The notes: generated by a model not told the origin, from the sequence alone. Positions 41,590 to 51,321 are shown, counted from the first letter of the stretch. The stretch: DNA of 64,000 nucleotides from Lachnospiraceae bacterium (GCA_910575105.1 CAJTDK010000002.1:147988-211987), one strand, 5' to 3'. Made by a program: numbers and translations.

Positions 41590-42498
41590 TCAGATATCCG
41601 CTTCCCATTGCTTGAGAAAGTCCTGGCAGAATTTGATGAAGTCGGTCTGTCCGGCGTGAAAATAACTGTTATGCATAGAGATCAGATTGTACGAATGGAA
41701 CTCATAGTAGTCCTGGATGTAGATCTGCTGCAGGCTCCCGTTTTTCAGCTCTCTTGCAACACCGCTCTTATACAGAAACGAGATGCCGATATTCTGCAGC
41801 AGCAGCTGCTTTACGATCGTCAGGCTGTTGCTGATCTCGATGCGGTTGGCAAAGCGCATAGTCGAGATCTGGTTATCGCGGAATATGGTCTCTAACCGTT
41901 TCCTGGACGGGGTCTTGTCCGCGCCCAGAATCAAGGTATTGTTGTAGATCTCGTCGATCGTCACCTTCTTGTTGGCGAGGGGGTGGCCAGGTGAGCAGAC
42001 ACATATGGTGCTGGTGCTGCACAGCTCGTAGTACCTATGCTCTGTCTTTGACACGATCCCGTCCATCAGAAAGAAATCAAGCTCCCCCTCCTTCAGCATT
42101 CGCGAAAGCACATCATAATTCTCTGATACGATCCGAATCCGGTAGTCCGGATGCTTCTCCATAAATGCAATGATCAGATAAGGAAGAAAGGATTCCCCGG
42201 CAGACTGCTCCGCGCCTAAGTGGAGTTCCTTTGCCGAGGAGGACAGAAGAAGAAGCTGTTCTTTAATACGCTCAGAATCAGAATGCATGGAAGCCACGAA
42301 CTGATACAGCGTACTGCCGGTGGGCGTCAGGTGGAATTTCCGGTTGTCATAGGTATAAAGCTTAGTCTGGTAATAATTTTCCAGATATTTGATATGATGG
42401 GAAACTGCAGGCTGGGTAATGTGCAGTTTTTCGGCAGTCTTGGTAAAGCTTCTTGTCTGGCACAGCGTTAAAAATGTGCATAATCTGGTGTCTAGCAT
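41590..42498 (-). CDS. LysR-family transcriptional regulator
   Basis: A 302-residue regulator: N-terminal HTH (RSFTKTAEKLHITQPAVSHHIKYLE) and a LysR substrate-binding domain. AAGGAG precedes the ATG. It is divergent from the peptide transporter operon and should control it together with ATCTATTAT sites in the intergenic region. The inducer is likely the transported compound or a product. Confidence 0.9.
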   Translation of the reverse strand: MLDTRLCTFLTLCQTRSFTKTAEKLHITQPAVSHHIKYLENYYQTKLYTYDNRKFHLTPTGSTLYQFVASMHSDSERIKEQLLLLSSSAKELHLGAEQSAGESFLPYLIIAFMEKHPDYRIRIVSENYDVLSRMLKEGELDFFLMDGIVSKTEHRYYELCSTSTICVCSPGHPLANKKVTIDEIYNNTLILGADKTPSRKRLETIFRDNQISTMRFANRIEISNSLTIVKQLLLQNIGISFLYKSGVARELKNGSLQQIYIQDYYEFHSYNLISMHNSYFHAGQTDFIKFCQDFLKQWEADI

Positions 42499-42570
42499 GA
42501 TCTCTCCTTAATCTCTCCGGTGCTGATCAACCCGCAGCTTTGCTGTGGGGCAGTTCGTTTGTCTGGGCTT

Positions 42571-42597
42571 ATCTATTATCTCAGATAATAAATAGAT
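42571..42597. promoter_or_regulatory. LysR-type binding site
   Basis: ATCTATTATCTCAGATAATAAATAGAT is an imperfect palindrome of 27 bases between the divergent genes. The half-site ATCTATTAT is repeated at 42699-42707, at the -10 of the transporter promoter, as expected for LysR recognition and activation sites. Confidence 0.55.
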
Positions 42598-42677
42598 TAT
42601 AAAATATAATTTTATTGTAAGCAAGAAAGCTGATATAATCAAGAATAAGTTAACACAATCAGAAAAAAATACATTTA

Positions 42678-42707
42678 TCGACAAATTCAGTGACGAAAAT
42701 CTATTAT
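42678..42707 (+). promoter_or_regulatory. possible promoter of the peptide transporter operon
   Basis: TCGACA (42678-42683), 18 bases, TATTAT (42702-42707). The -10 overlaps the second ATCTATTAT half-site. Confidence 0.4.
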
Positions 42708-42749
42708 TTTCTGACAACACAGGCCAACATACATAAAGGAGGGTAATGT

Positions 42750-44396
42750 ATGAAGAAATTTATTGCAAGTTTATTGTGCGCAGCAATGGTAGTGACACTT
42801 TTTGCCGGGTGCAGCAAATCATCGTCCGGCACATCGGATGGGACAGCTTCAGGAGGAGCTTCGGGAGACGGCGGCAATATTGTGCGTTATACGCTGACAA
42901 CGACGCCGCAGATCGATCCCGGCGTGGGCGCGGACCTGGGAGCGGCGACGGTTCTGATCAATATCTACGATCCGTTAGTTATGCCGAAGAAGGACGGAAG
43001 TGTCGAGCCGTGGATTGCAAAGGACTGGAAAGTATCTGACGACGGAAAGACATGGACATTTACCATAAGGGACGATGTGAAGTTCCACAGCGGAAATCCG
43101 CTGACGGCAGGCGATGTTGCCTATACGATGCAGCGGCTTCTGGATATGGGAGAGGGCTTCGGTTATCTGTTTAACTCCACCATAGAAGAAGTCAGGGCGA
43201 TAGATGATACGACTGTAGAGTTCGTCTGTAACAAGACGGCCGGAACGCTCCTGGCCACACTGGTAAGGCTGTATATCCTGGACAGCAAGCTGGTGGAGGA
43301 GAATTACGGACAGGGGGATTACGGCGACAAAGGAGACTATGGCAAGGCGTTCCTTCTTGAGAATGACGCAGGAAGCGGTCCCTACAAGGTTAAAGAATAT
43401 GCGGCAAACTCTCACGTCCTGTGCGAGCAGAACACCGACTACTGGAATGAGCTTGATCCCAATGCGCCGAAGGAGTTCAGGGCCATCGGTTCCAACGAGG
43501 CAGTGACCGTAAAGACGATGATGGAGCGGAAAGAGCTTGAGCTTACCGACAAATATCAGACTTCCGAGACCATAAACTCTCTCGGAAAGGTGGACGGGAT
43601 TGACATCATGGAGACAAATACGGGAGATATCATGTATCTTCTGCTCAATAATTCCAAAGCGCCGACGGACGATCCCCATGTGAGGAAGGCTCTGGCCTAT
43701 ATGATGGATTACGATGTAGTGTGCAACGACATTTTCCCGAATTCCAAGAAAGCGGACAGCATTATCTCCCAGACTTCGCTGGGGCATAAAAAGATGAACG
43801 ACTACAGCTTTGACATCGAGAAGGCAAAAGAGGAGATCGCGCAGTCAAAGTACGCGGATAACATCACGGATTATCCCATCGAGGTATGCTGGGTCGCAGA
43901 GACGCCGGACCGCGAAAAGCTGGCGCTTTTGATTCAGGCGGCGGCAGACCAGATCGGCGTTAAGGTCAACGTAGTAAAGACACCGTGGGCAAGCGTAATT
44001 GAGAACTCCTCTTCCCCGGAGTCCACAGCCAATGCAACGACGACGGGTTTCGCGGCAGACTACCCGGAGGCGGGCGGTGTGTTTGATTCGGCATTAAGCT
44101 CTAAAAAGGCAGGGACGTGGATGAACTGCTGCTGGATCAATGACGATAAGCTTGACGGAATGATCGACGAAGCCTTATCCACTATCGACACTGATGAGAG
44201 AGTCGCAAAGTATGAGGCGATCCAGGATTACCTGGCAGACCAGTGCGTGATGATCCCGTTGGCGGAGGAGACGCTGCGGTTTGCATACCAGTCATCTTAT
44301 GTCGATTACAATGCGGCGGATCCGGAATATTCCATCCCGGTAATGGGCTATGTGAATTACATGCCTAATATCAGGATTTATCCGGACAAGAAATAG
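42750..44396 (+). CDS. oligopeptide-type ABC transporter substrate-binding lipoprotein
   Basis: A 548-residue extracellular lipoprotein of the SBP_bac_5 family. The signal ends in LFAGC, followed by a Ser/Gly-rich linker. Core signatures are GSVEPWIAKDWKVSDDGKTW-type text and KFHSGNPLTAGDV. These proteins bind peptides, but also nickel, sugars or other ligands. It is the first gene of a five-gene transporter cluster in canonical order (binding protein, two permeases, two ATPases). Confidence 0.92.
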   Translation: MKKFIASLLCAAMVVTLFAGCSKSSSGTSDGTASGGASGDGGNIVRYTLTTTPQIDPGVGADLGAATVLINIYDPLVMPKKDGSVEPWIAKDWKVSDDGKTWTFTIRDDVKFHSGNPLTAGDVAYTMQRLLDMGEGFGYLFNSTIEEVRAIDDTTVEFVCNKTAGTLLATLVRLYILDSKLVEENYGQGDYGDKGDYGKAFLLENDAGSGPYKVKEYAANSHVLCEQNTDYWNELDPNAPKEFRAIGSNEAVTVKTMMERKELELTDKYQTSETINSLGKVDGIDIMETNTGDIMYLLLNNSKAPTDDPHVRKALAYMMDYDVVCNDIFPNSKKADSIISQTSLGHKKMNDYSFDIEKAKEEIAQSKYADNITDYPIEVCWVAETPDREKLALLIQAAADQIGVKVNVVKTPWASVIENSSSPESTANATTTGFAADYPEAGGVFDSALSSKKAGTWMNCCWINDDKLDGMIDEALSTIDTDERVAKYEAIQDYLADQCVMIPLAEETLRFAYQSSYVDYNAADPEYSIPVMGYVNYMPNIRIYPDKK

Positions 44397-44432
44397 TGGA
44401 GCAAAAGGAAGCATAAGAAGAGAGGAGGATGC

Positions 44433-45458
44433 ATGATGTCACTCCTAAAGAGTATACTCAAACGCCTGGCAAGCGCACTGGTTGTGCTGCTGGGACTGAC
44501 AATCATTATTTTCGTGCTGATGAGGATCGTGCCCGGTGATCCGGCAAGGCTGGCTCTTGGAGCCAATGTGACCGAGGATGTGCTGGAAAAATACAGGGAA
44601 GCAAACCATCTGAACGAATCGCTGCCCATGCAGTATGTGTACTGGCTTACCGGCGCCCTGAGAGGGGATTTCGGTATGTCGGCGGTCACCAAACGGGCGG
44701 TTATCCAGGATATTACGGACTTCGCTCCGGCGACGATAGAGCTTGTGCTGTGGGCTGGTTTCCCGCCCATCTTAGCGGCATTGTTCCTGGGTGTGACCAG
44801 CGCCCAGCATAAGAATAAATGGCAGGATTATCTGTGCCGGTTCTTAGGTTATATATTTGTAGCAACGCCTACGTTTGTTTTCGCAGTACTTTTTGTGCTG
44901 GTCTTCGGCTACTGGCTTCCGGTTATGCCGACCATAGGAGGACGGCTCAGCCCGTCTTTCGTGATCCCGGACATCACGGGGTTATATGTGCTTGACGCAT
45001 TGCTTGGCGGGCAGCCGGCAGCGGCCTGGGATGCATTTTTACACCTGCTGTTTCCGGCACTTGCGCTGGCGCTTGGAAAGACTATGCAGGAAGCGAGGAT
45101 CACAAGGTCGAGTATGCTGCAGAATGCGGATAAGGATTATATCACGATGGTCACCTCCCAGGGTGTGCCGCAGTCGGTCGTTAACCGCAAATTCCTGTTA
45201 AAGCCGTCGGTGATCCCTACGGTTACGATCATCGGTATGGACATCGCGACCATGTTTGGCAATGCGTTCCTGGTGGAACGGATCTTCAACTGGCCGGGAC
45301 TTTCAAGCTACGGCATGACGGCCATCCTGAATAAGGATACCAATGCGGTATGCGCAGTCGTGCTGATCATCGGCCTTGCATTCACACTGACAAGCATAGC
45401 GGTAGACATCGTCGCAATGATCCTGGATCCGAGAATGCGGCAGAAACGTACACGGTAG
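44433..45458 (+). CDS. oligopeptide-type ABC transporter permease (DppB-like)
   Basis: A 341-residue permease: N-terminal LKRLASALVVLLGLTIIIFVLMRIVPGDPA-type start (shortened here), and the C-terminal EAA-loop region followed by LVERIFNWPGLSSYG. About six membrane segments. GAGGAGG lies upstream; the ATG may be 44433 or 44436. Confidence 0.92.
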   Translation: MMSLLKSILKRLASALVVLLGLTIIIFVLMRIVPGDPARLALGANVTEDVLEKYREANHLNESLPMQYVYWLTGALRGDFGMSAVTKRAVIQDITDFAPATIELVLWAGFPPILAALFLGVTSAQHKNKWQDYLCRFLGYIFVATPTFVFAVLFVLVFGYWLPVMPTIGGRLSPSFVIPDITGLYVLDALLGGQPAAAWDAFLHLLFPALALALGKTMQEARITRSSMLQNADKDYITMVTSQGVPQSVVNRKFLLKPSVIPTVTIIGMDIATMFGNAFLVERIFNWPGLSSYGMTAILNKDTNAVCAVVLIIGLAFTLTSIAVDIVAMILDPRMRQKRTR

Positions 45459-45469
45459 GAGGTGAGAGG

Positions 45470-46333
45470 ATGAAAGCAGAGCAAAAAGAAGCAATGATAA
45501 AAAACTGGTATAAATTCTCGGCGGGCGGCGTCTCAGTGATCGGCCTTGCGATCGTGTTGCTGATCATACTTCTTGCCGTATTTGCGCCGGTGATCGCCCC
45601 CTATCCGGAGGATGCCGGTGCGGTAGTGAAATTCGCGGAAAGCTCCCAGGCGCCAAGTATGGAGCATATCATGGGGACGGATACCATGGGGCGGGATGTG
45701 TTCTCAAGGCTGTTGATCAGCCTTCGGGGCAGTCTTCTCATGGGCGTGCTGGTACTTGCCATAGCAGTGCCGGTGGGGTTCGTCGTGGGCGTGCTGGCAG
45801 GCTACTATAAGGATACCTGGGTGGAGACGGTCCTGATGCGGATCGTAGATATCTTCCTGTCGGTACCGGCCCTTGTGCTGGCCCTGGCCATCGCCGCTAT
45901 ATTGGAGCCGAACCTGCGTAATTCCATGATCGCCATCACCATCATGTGGTGGCCGTGGTACGCCAGATTATCCTTCGGCGTCGCGTCTTCGCTGCGGACA
46001 GAGAATTATATCGTGTATGCGGAGCTTACCGGGGCCAAACTGAGCCATATTATCTTCAAAGAATTCCTGCCCAATACATTTGACCAGATTCTGACGAAGA
46101 TGACGCTGGATATGGGTTATGTCATCTGTATGGGAGCGACCTTAAGCTTCGTGGGACTGGGAGAACAGCCTCCGATGCCCGCCCTTGGCAATATGATCAA
46201 TGACGGCGTGAAGTTCCTGCCGGAGATGTGGTGGCTTGCCATCTATCCGGCAGTGACGATCATCATCATCGTACTGGGCTTTAACCTGTTAGGCGACGGC
46301 GTCGGCAATATCTTTAATGTGGAGGGCAAATAA
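45470..46333 (+). CDS. oligopeptide-type ABC transporter permease (DppC-like)
   Basis: A 287-residue second permease: HIMGTDTMGRDVFSRLL and GLGEQPPMPALGNMINDG signatures, with about six membrane segments. The start is ATG 45470 after TAGGAGG; the frame is open back to 45350 inside the preceding gene, without a ribosome site. The ATPase gene begins immediately after its stop. Confidence 0.92.
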   Translation: MKAEQKEAMIKNWYKFSAGGVSVIGLAIVLLIILLAVFAPVIAPYPEDAGAVVKFAESSQAPSMEHIMGTDTMGRDVFSRLLISLRGSLLMGVLVLAIAVPVGFVVGVLAGYYKDTWVETVLMRIVDIFLSVPALVLALAIAAILEPNLRNSMIAITIMWWPWYARLSFGVASSLRTENYIVYAELTGAKLSHIIFKEFLPNTFDQILTKMTLDMGYVICMGATLSFVGLGEQPPMPALGNMINDGVKFLPEMWWLAIYPAVTIIIIVLGFNLLGDGVGNIFNVEGK

Positions 46334-47320
46334 ATGGAAGAAAAGACGAATGTATTGGAAGTCAGAGATTTGTCCGTGTCCTATACTGTTGCAAATGTGA
46401 AGACGCATGTGCTTGAAAATGTAAATTTCAGCGTGGAAAAAGGCAAAAGTGTCGGTATCGTAGGGGAATCGGGATGCGGCAAGACCACAACCATGCGGGC
46501 GATCTTAAATGTACTGCCCTCTAACGGTACGGTGGAGAGCGGGGAAATCCTGTATAACGGGGAAAATATATTAAACATGCCGAACAATAAGCTGCAGGAT
46601 TACCGGCAGAAGGGGGCAGGCATGATTTTTCAGGATCCGTCCAGCGCGCTAAATCCGGTGATCTCGATCAGAAATCAGTTTCTGGAGGCGCTTAAGTATG
46701 CCCACAAGGATAAGAAGCTGACCAAAGCGCAGCTCCTTGAGAAGGCGGCAAAGGCGCTGGAACAGGTATCTCTTGCGGACCCGGACAGGATCCTGAACAG
46801 TTATCCCTTCCAGCTGTCGGGAGGGATGAGACAGAGAGTATGCATCGCCATTACGCTGGCGGCAGAGCGGCAGATCCTTCTTGCCGACGAGCCGGGAACG
46901 GCGCTGGATGTGACGATCCAGGATCAGATCCTGAGACTGATCAAGAGCCTGGTGGAGGCCGGCGAACTGTCCGTAATCATGGTGACCCATTCCCTTGGCG
47001 TTATCCGCCAGGTGACGACTGCCGTGAATATCATGTATGCCGGAACGATCGTGGAAGGCGGGGATACGAAGGAGGTATTCGGCCATCCGATGCATCCGTA
47101 TACGCAGGCGCTAATGGACTGCCTGCCAAAGCTTACAGGCAACGGGATCGCAAAGGGCATCCCCGGCCGGATCCCGGATTACAGCAGCCCTCCTGGGGGC
47201 TGCAGGTTCGCGCCGCGCTGTCCGTACGTGACGGACAGATGCCTGAACGAAAAACCTGTGCCTCATGAGACAGGCGGCGGTCACTGGACGTCATGTTTTA
47301 AAGCAGAGGAGGGAAGATAA
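46334..47320 (+). CDS. oligopeptide-type ABC transporter ATPase (DppD-like)
   Basis: A 328-residue ATPase: GESGCGKTT, FQDPSSALNP, LSGGMRQRV, LLADEPGTALDV and VTHSLGV. The C-terminal oligopeptide/dipeptide extension is present (CRFAPRCPYVTDRC), with conserved cysteines that bind an Fe-S cluster in some relatives. It overlaps the next gene by one base. Confidence 0.93.
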   Translation: MEEKTNVLEVRDLSVSYTVANVKTHVLENVNFSVEKGKSVGIVGESGCGKTTTMRAILNVLPSNGTVESGEILYNGENILNMPNNKLQDYRQKGAGMIFQDPSSALNPVISIRNQFLEALKYAHKDKKLTKAQLLEKAAKALEQVSLADPDRILNSYPFQLSGGMRQRVCIAITLAAERQILLADEPGTALDVTIQDQILRLIKSLVEAGELSVIMVTHSLGVIRQVTTAVNIMYAGTIVEGGDTKEVFGHPMHPYTQALMDCLPKLTGNGIAKGIPGRIPDYSSPPGGCRFAPRCPYVTDRCLNEKPVPHETGGGHWTSCFKAEEGR

Positions 47321-48288
47321 TGGGCGATATCATATTAGAGATTAAGAATTTAAAGAAATATTTCCCTTTGGCGGATGGCAGGACGGTAAAAGCGGTAGAC
47401 GGTGTCAGTATGAAATTATATAAAGGCGAGACTCTTGGGCTGGTGGGCGAATCCGGGTGCGGAAAGAGCACGATCGCCTATACGGTAGTAGGCATGTACG
47501 GGGCAAGCGGAGGAGAAGTGCTGTATAAAGGGACGGATCTTGCAAAAAAAGGCTATAAGCGGACACTAAAGCAAAAGGGCGAGATCCAGATCGTATTCCA
47601 GGATCCGGGGTCTTCGCTGAATTCCAGGCGCACCATTGAAAAAAGTATGGAGGTTCCGCTGGATATCCACGACAGGATGCCGAAGGAAAAAAAGACTGAG
47701 CGGATTGAGGAGCTGCTGGAGATGGTGGGGCTTCCGAAGGAATATAAAAGCAAGATGCCGAGAAATATCGGCGGCGGTGAGAGACAGCTGATCTCGGTGG
47801 CCAGGGCGCTGGCGACGAATCCGGAGCTGATCATCCTCGATGAGCCTACATCGGCCCTTGATGTGTCCGTGCAGGCAAAGGTAATCAATACGTTGATCGA
47901 GCTTCAGAAGAAGCTTGAGCTGTCCTATCTGTTCATTACCCACGACTTGAGCCTGATGCGCAACGTGGCGACCCGCGTGGCGATCCTCTATCTCGGGCGG
48001 CTGTGCGAGCTTGCGCCTACGACAGAATTTTTCCACGGGCCGCTGCACCCGTATACCCAGATGCTGCTGTCGTCCATCCCCGTCGTCACAGAGGAGGAAG
48101 AGGCCATAAAGCCGGGGCAGATCATCTCCCAGGGGGAGATCCCCTCGCCGGTCAATGCGCCGAAGGGCTGTACCTTTCACACGCGGTGCAGGGATTGTAT
48201 GGAGATCTGCAAGACCGAGATGCCGGTGATGACCGAGGTGGAGCCGGAGCATTTCGTCTGCTGCCACAAGTATAAGGCAAAGGGATAA
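47320..48288 (+). CDS. oligopeptide-type ABC transporter ATPase (DppF-like)
   Basis: A 322-residue second ATPase: GESGCGKST, FQDPGSSLNSR, IGGGERQLIS (signature), LIILDEPTSALDV, ITHDLSL and the C-terminal CTFHTRCRDCMEICK. It pairs with the preceding ATPase. Confidence 0.93.
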   Translation: MGDIILEIKNLKKYFPLADGRTVKAVDGVSMKLYKGETLGLVGESGCGKSTIAYTVVGMYGASGGEVLYKGTDLAKKGYKRTLKQKGEIQIVFQDPGSSLNSRRTIEKSMEVPLDIHDRMPKEKKTERIEELLEMVGLPKEYKSKMPRNIGGGERQLISVARALATNPELIILDEPTSALDVSVQAKVINTLIELQKKLELSYLFITHDLSLMRNVATRVAILYLGRLCELAPTTEFFHGPLHPYTQMLLSSIPVVTEEEEAIKPGQIISQGEIPSPVNAPKGCTFHTRCRDCMEICKTEMPVMTEVEPEHFVCCHKYKAKG

Positions 48289-48364
48289 AAGCCGTTGCTA
48301 TTGCGGCGTCCGCAGAGTGTGAACAATAAGAGATTAAGAAGTATTTTGACGCGGAGGATTAAGG

Positions 48365-49150
48365 ATGTTGAGATTAGGGCTGGTTCAGCTTTTGGTTACA
48401 GAAGGGCAGACAGAGAAGAATATAAGCCGCATTCGGGCGCTTACAGAAAAATATGCGTCAGAGGATATCGATCTTTTGTGCTTTCCTGAGCTTTGCATCA
48501 GCGGCTATGATTTTGAAAAGGCAAAATATTCATCGGATGAGGAAAGCTTTTTTTCCTCTCTTGCAAAAGAAAATCATCTTGCAGTTATGGCGGGCATCAA
48601 GATCGTGCGGGATGAAAGGCCGTATGATGCCGCCTGTATCTGGGACGAGTCCGGGAAGCTGCTGGGCGAATACAAAAAGATCCATCTTTGGGATAAGGAA
48701 AGCGAGTTCTTCAAAGGCGGGGACGAGCTTTCCGTGATTCCCTTCAGGGGATGGAAGATTGGCCTGCTGATCTGCGCGGATATGAGATTTTTCGAAGTCT
48801 CAACGCCCCTTAAACATATGGGGGCGGATATCATCATCTATCCCAGTGCATGGGCTTACGGCTATCTGGAGCTTTTTCACCTGTGCTGCAGGATGCGGGC
48901 GGCGGAGAACCAGATCTATACGGTCGCGCTGAACCGTGCGTCGGGGGATGTAAAATACTGCGGCGGAACGGCGGCCGCAGGGCCGGACGGGGAGCTTTTG
49001 TGCGCGCTGCCGGATGATAAAGAAGGGTTTATTAAAGTGCAGGCAAAAAAAGCGCAGATCAGAAAGGTGCAGGAAGGCCTTGCATGGGAGAGTATGAAGC
49101 TTCCGCATATCTACAAGAAATACGAGCAGTACAGATTTGCGGGAAAATAA
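48365..49150 (+). CDS. carbon-nitrogen hydrolase (nitrilase superfamily)
   Basis: A 261-residue amide/nitrile-hydrolysing enzyme. The Glu-Lys-Cys triad is visible: E42 in FPELCISGYD, K105 in YKKIHLWD and C137 in LLICADMRFFE. Candidate substrates are amides or N-carbamoyl amino acids. It is co-directional with the upstream peptide transporter and two further enzymes, so it probably acts on the imported compound or its breakdown products. Confidence 0.88.
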   Translation: MLRLGLVQLLVTEGQTEKNISRIRALTEKYASEDIDLLCFPELCISGYDFEKAKYSSDEESFFSSLAKENHLAVMAGIKIVRDERPYDAACIWDESGKLLGEYKKIHLWDKESEFFKGGDELSVIPFRGWKIGLLICADMRFFEVSTPLKHMGADIIIYPSAWAYGYLELFHLCCRMRAAENQIYTVALNRASGDVKYCGGTAAAGPDGELLCALPDDKEGFIKVQAKKAQIRKVQEGLAWESMKLPHIYKKYEQYRFAGK

Positions 49151-49183
49151 ATGAAAATATATTTAATGGAGGTAGGAAGCATT

Positions 49184-50251
49184 ATGGAATGGAACATTGG
49201 AGTTGAGATGCGCGGTGAATACCGGAGGATGGAGCTTTCGAGGGCGGCGATGAAGATGGTGCGGGATGTGATGCTCTGCAAGCAGGGGGAGAATCTGGTG
49301 ATTACTTATGATACCTGTGTGGACGAGCGGGTAGTGCACGCGCTGACAGAAGCGGCGTACACCATCGGGACAGTACCGACAGTCGTGTATTACCCGACGG
49401 CGGAAGGATTTTATGCAGATCCGCCTCAGCCGGTGGCGGATGCTATCGCTTCGGCGGATGTGTGGATCGAGCTGTCCTATGCGTCGATCATGCACGGTCC
49501 GGCGTACCGCAAGGCGGTAGATCAGAACGGCGCGCGCTACATCTGCGCTACCGGCCTTGATACCGAGATGCTGGTCAATTGTATCGGCAAGATAAATGTG
49601 GATAAGGTCATCGAGCTTGGGGAATATTTTAAACATCGTCTGGAGTCGGCAGAGGACATCCATGTGCTGACAAAAGAGGGAATGGATCTACGCGGTAAGA
49701 TGGGCGGCAGAAAGGTCCGCCATTCCGGGATCAAGGCCAGCGAAAAGGGATATCCGGTCATGCTCACCGGACAGACGAGCTGGTGCCCGGTCGAAGAGAC
49801 GATCGAGGGCACGCTGGTATTTGATGGGGCGGTGTTCCCGCCGGATACGCTGGGAATCTTAAGGGATAAGATCTGTATCGAATTCAAAGAGGGAAGAGTG
49901 GTTGACGTGACCGGCGGCCCGGAGGCAAAGGTGTATCAAAACTGGCTGTATTCCTTTGATGACCCGAATATGCTCAGGCTGGCTCACTATTCCCAGGGCT
50001 TCAATCCGGGAGTTCGCAAAGTGACCGGGCGCATCGTAGAAGACGAGAGAGTGTTCGGCTGCATGGAATTCGGGATCGGGAGCCAGGGCATCAAGATCGG
50101 CGGCGCCCACTGGAGCGCGGCATCCCACTCGGACGGCATCGTGCTGCATCCGACCATTATCCTTGACGGGGAAAAGCTGGAGGAAGACGGCGTGTATGTT
50201 GATGCTACAGCGCGCAAGCTGTGTGCCGAGCTGGGGATAGCCGGGTATTAA
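49184..50251 (+). CDS. M29-like aminopeptidase / NicX-family metalloenzyme
   Basis: A 355-residue protein related to the leucyl aminopeptidase (M29-type) and 2,5-dihydroxypyridine dioxygenase family. The C-terminal metal-site region reads EFGIGSQGIKIGGAHWSAASHSDGI in part, with the conserved acidic and His residues. GGAGG lies 9 bases before ATG 49184; a frame extension to 49151 has no ribosome site. Peptide cleavage or ring-opening of a heterocycle are both possible. Confidence 0.75.
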   Translation: MEWNIGVEMRGEYRRMELSRAAMKMVRDVMLCKQGENLVITYDTCVDERVVHALTEAAYTIGTVPTVVYYPTAEGFYADPPQPVADAIASADVWIELSYASIMHGPAYRKAVDQNGARYICATGLDTEMLVNCIGKINVDKVIELGEYFKHRLESAEDIHVLTKEGMDLRGKMGGRKVRHSGIKASEKGYPVMLTGQTSWCPVEETIEGTLVFDGAVFPPDTLGILRDKICIEFKEGRVVDVTGGPEAKVYQNWLYSFDDPNMLRLAHYSQGFNPGVRKVTGRIVEDERVFGCMEFGIGSQGIKIGGAHWSAASHSDGIVLHPTIILDGEKLEEDGVYVDATARKLCAELGIAGY

Positions 50252-50269
50252 ACAGGTAAAGGAGAGCCT

Positions 50270-51052
50270 ATGGACAAAAAGCGGATACTTATTCTAAAAG
50301 CAGTAGCCTATGACAGCCTGAACAGGGCGATCAAGGATTATCTGGACGGTTATAAGGACGAAGGGACCGAGATCACGGTGCGGAGCCTTAAGGAGGGGCC
50401 TTTGCATCTGGAATATCAGTATTACCAGGCGTTAGCCGGTGCAGGTATGTTAAAGGAAGTGCTGCGGGCACAAAAAGAGGGATTTGACGCTGTGGTCATG
50501 AGCTGCTTTGACGACCCCTTCTTATATCCGGCGCGGGAGATCAGTAAAAATATGGTGATCACTGCGCCGGGGGAATCCAGCATGAGCCTGGCAGCACTTC
50601 TGGGCGGCAGCTTCTCAATCATCGTAGGAAGGGATAAATGGATTCCCCAGATGCGGGAAAATGTATGCAGATATGGCTTTGAAAAAAGGCTTGCGTCCTT
50701 TAGGAGCCTTGGCATGGGCGTATTGGATTTCCATAAGGATGAGCAGTTCACGATGAAAAAAATGAAGGAAGAGATCGCGCTTGCGATTGAAAGAGACCGT
50801 GCGGAGGCCATCATCTTAGGCTGCAGTATGCAGTTTGGCTTCTACAGGGAGCTTCAGGAGGAGTTCAAAGTTCCGGTGATCGATTCTATGATCGCAGGGT
50901 TTAAGCATGCGGAGTATCTATTGGAGCTTAAGGAAAAGGCCGGGTGGACATTCAGCCGGAGAGGGCTTTACGAGGCCCCGCGGCAGGAGGAGATGCGGGC
51001 ATGGAGCCTGGAAGAGGACTTTGGGCTTGACGGCCTGTTGTATGAGGACTGA
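50270..51052 (+). CDS. aspartate/glutamate/hydantoin racemase-family protein
   Basis: A 260-residue racemase-fold protein. Cysteines stand at the two catalytic places: SCFDDPFL and LGCSMQFG, as in hydantoin and Asp/Glu racemases. It would invert a D- or L-amino acid or cyclic derivative. It closes the cluster next to the C-N hydrolase, which together resembles a hydantoin or N-carbamoyl amino acid degradation set. AAAGGAG precedes the ATG. Confidence 0.8.
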   Translation: MDKKRILILKAVAYDSLNRAIKDYLDGYKDEGTEITVRSLKEGPLHLEYQYYQALAGAGMLKEVLRAQKEGFDAVVMSCFDDPFLYPAREISKNMVITAPGESSMSLAALLGGSFSIIVGRDKWIPQMRENVCRYGFEKRLASFRSLGMGVLDFHKDEQFTMKKMKEEIALAIERDRAEAIILGCSMQFGFYRELQEEFKVPVIDSMIAGFKHAEYLLELKEKAGWTFSRRGLYEAPRQEEMRAWSLEEDFGLDGLLYED

Positions 51053-51131
51053 AAAGGCTGCGGTTCATTCCATTCACAGCAGCCTGAAAATCCGCGTGAA
51101 GGAAATGCGAGAAGGGAAATCAAAAAAACGG

Positions 51132-51160
51132 TTGACAACCTGCCGTTCATATGGTATCCT
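51132..51160 (+). promoter_or_regulatory. promoter for rplJ-rplL
   Basis: TTGACA (51132-51137), 17 bases, TATCCT (51155-51160), giving a transcript that starts with the L10 leader. Confidence 0.75.
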
Positions 51161-51167
51161 TATCCGG

Positions 51168-51282
51168 TAACTGCCGAAGACAGTAGGTGCTGTAAAGCGT
51201 AAGGATTAAAACGCCTACCGAGGAAGAGTTAAATTCAGATATGGATTTATACCTCTGCGTCTTTTTGGCGCAGAGGTTTTTT
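51168..51282 (+). promoter_or_regulatory. ribosomal protein L10 leader with attenuator
   Basis: The conserved leader sequence (GACAGTAGGTG..., GCCTACCGAGG) that binds the L10(L12) complex is followed by the terminator ACCTCTGCG/CGCAGAGGT with TTTTTT (51251-51282). Excess L10-L12 would favour termination. Confidence 0.85.
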
Positions 51283-51321
51283 GGCAGCATACCGAAAATA
51301 ATATAAGGAGGTGCACCATTC

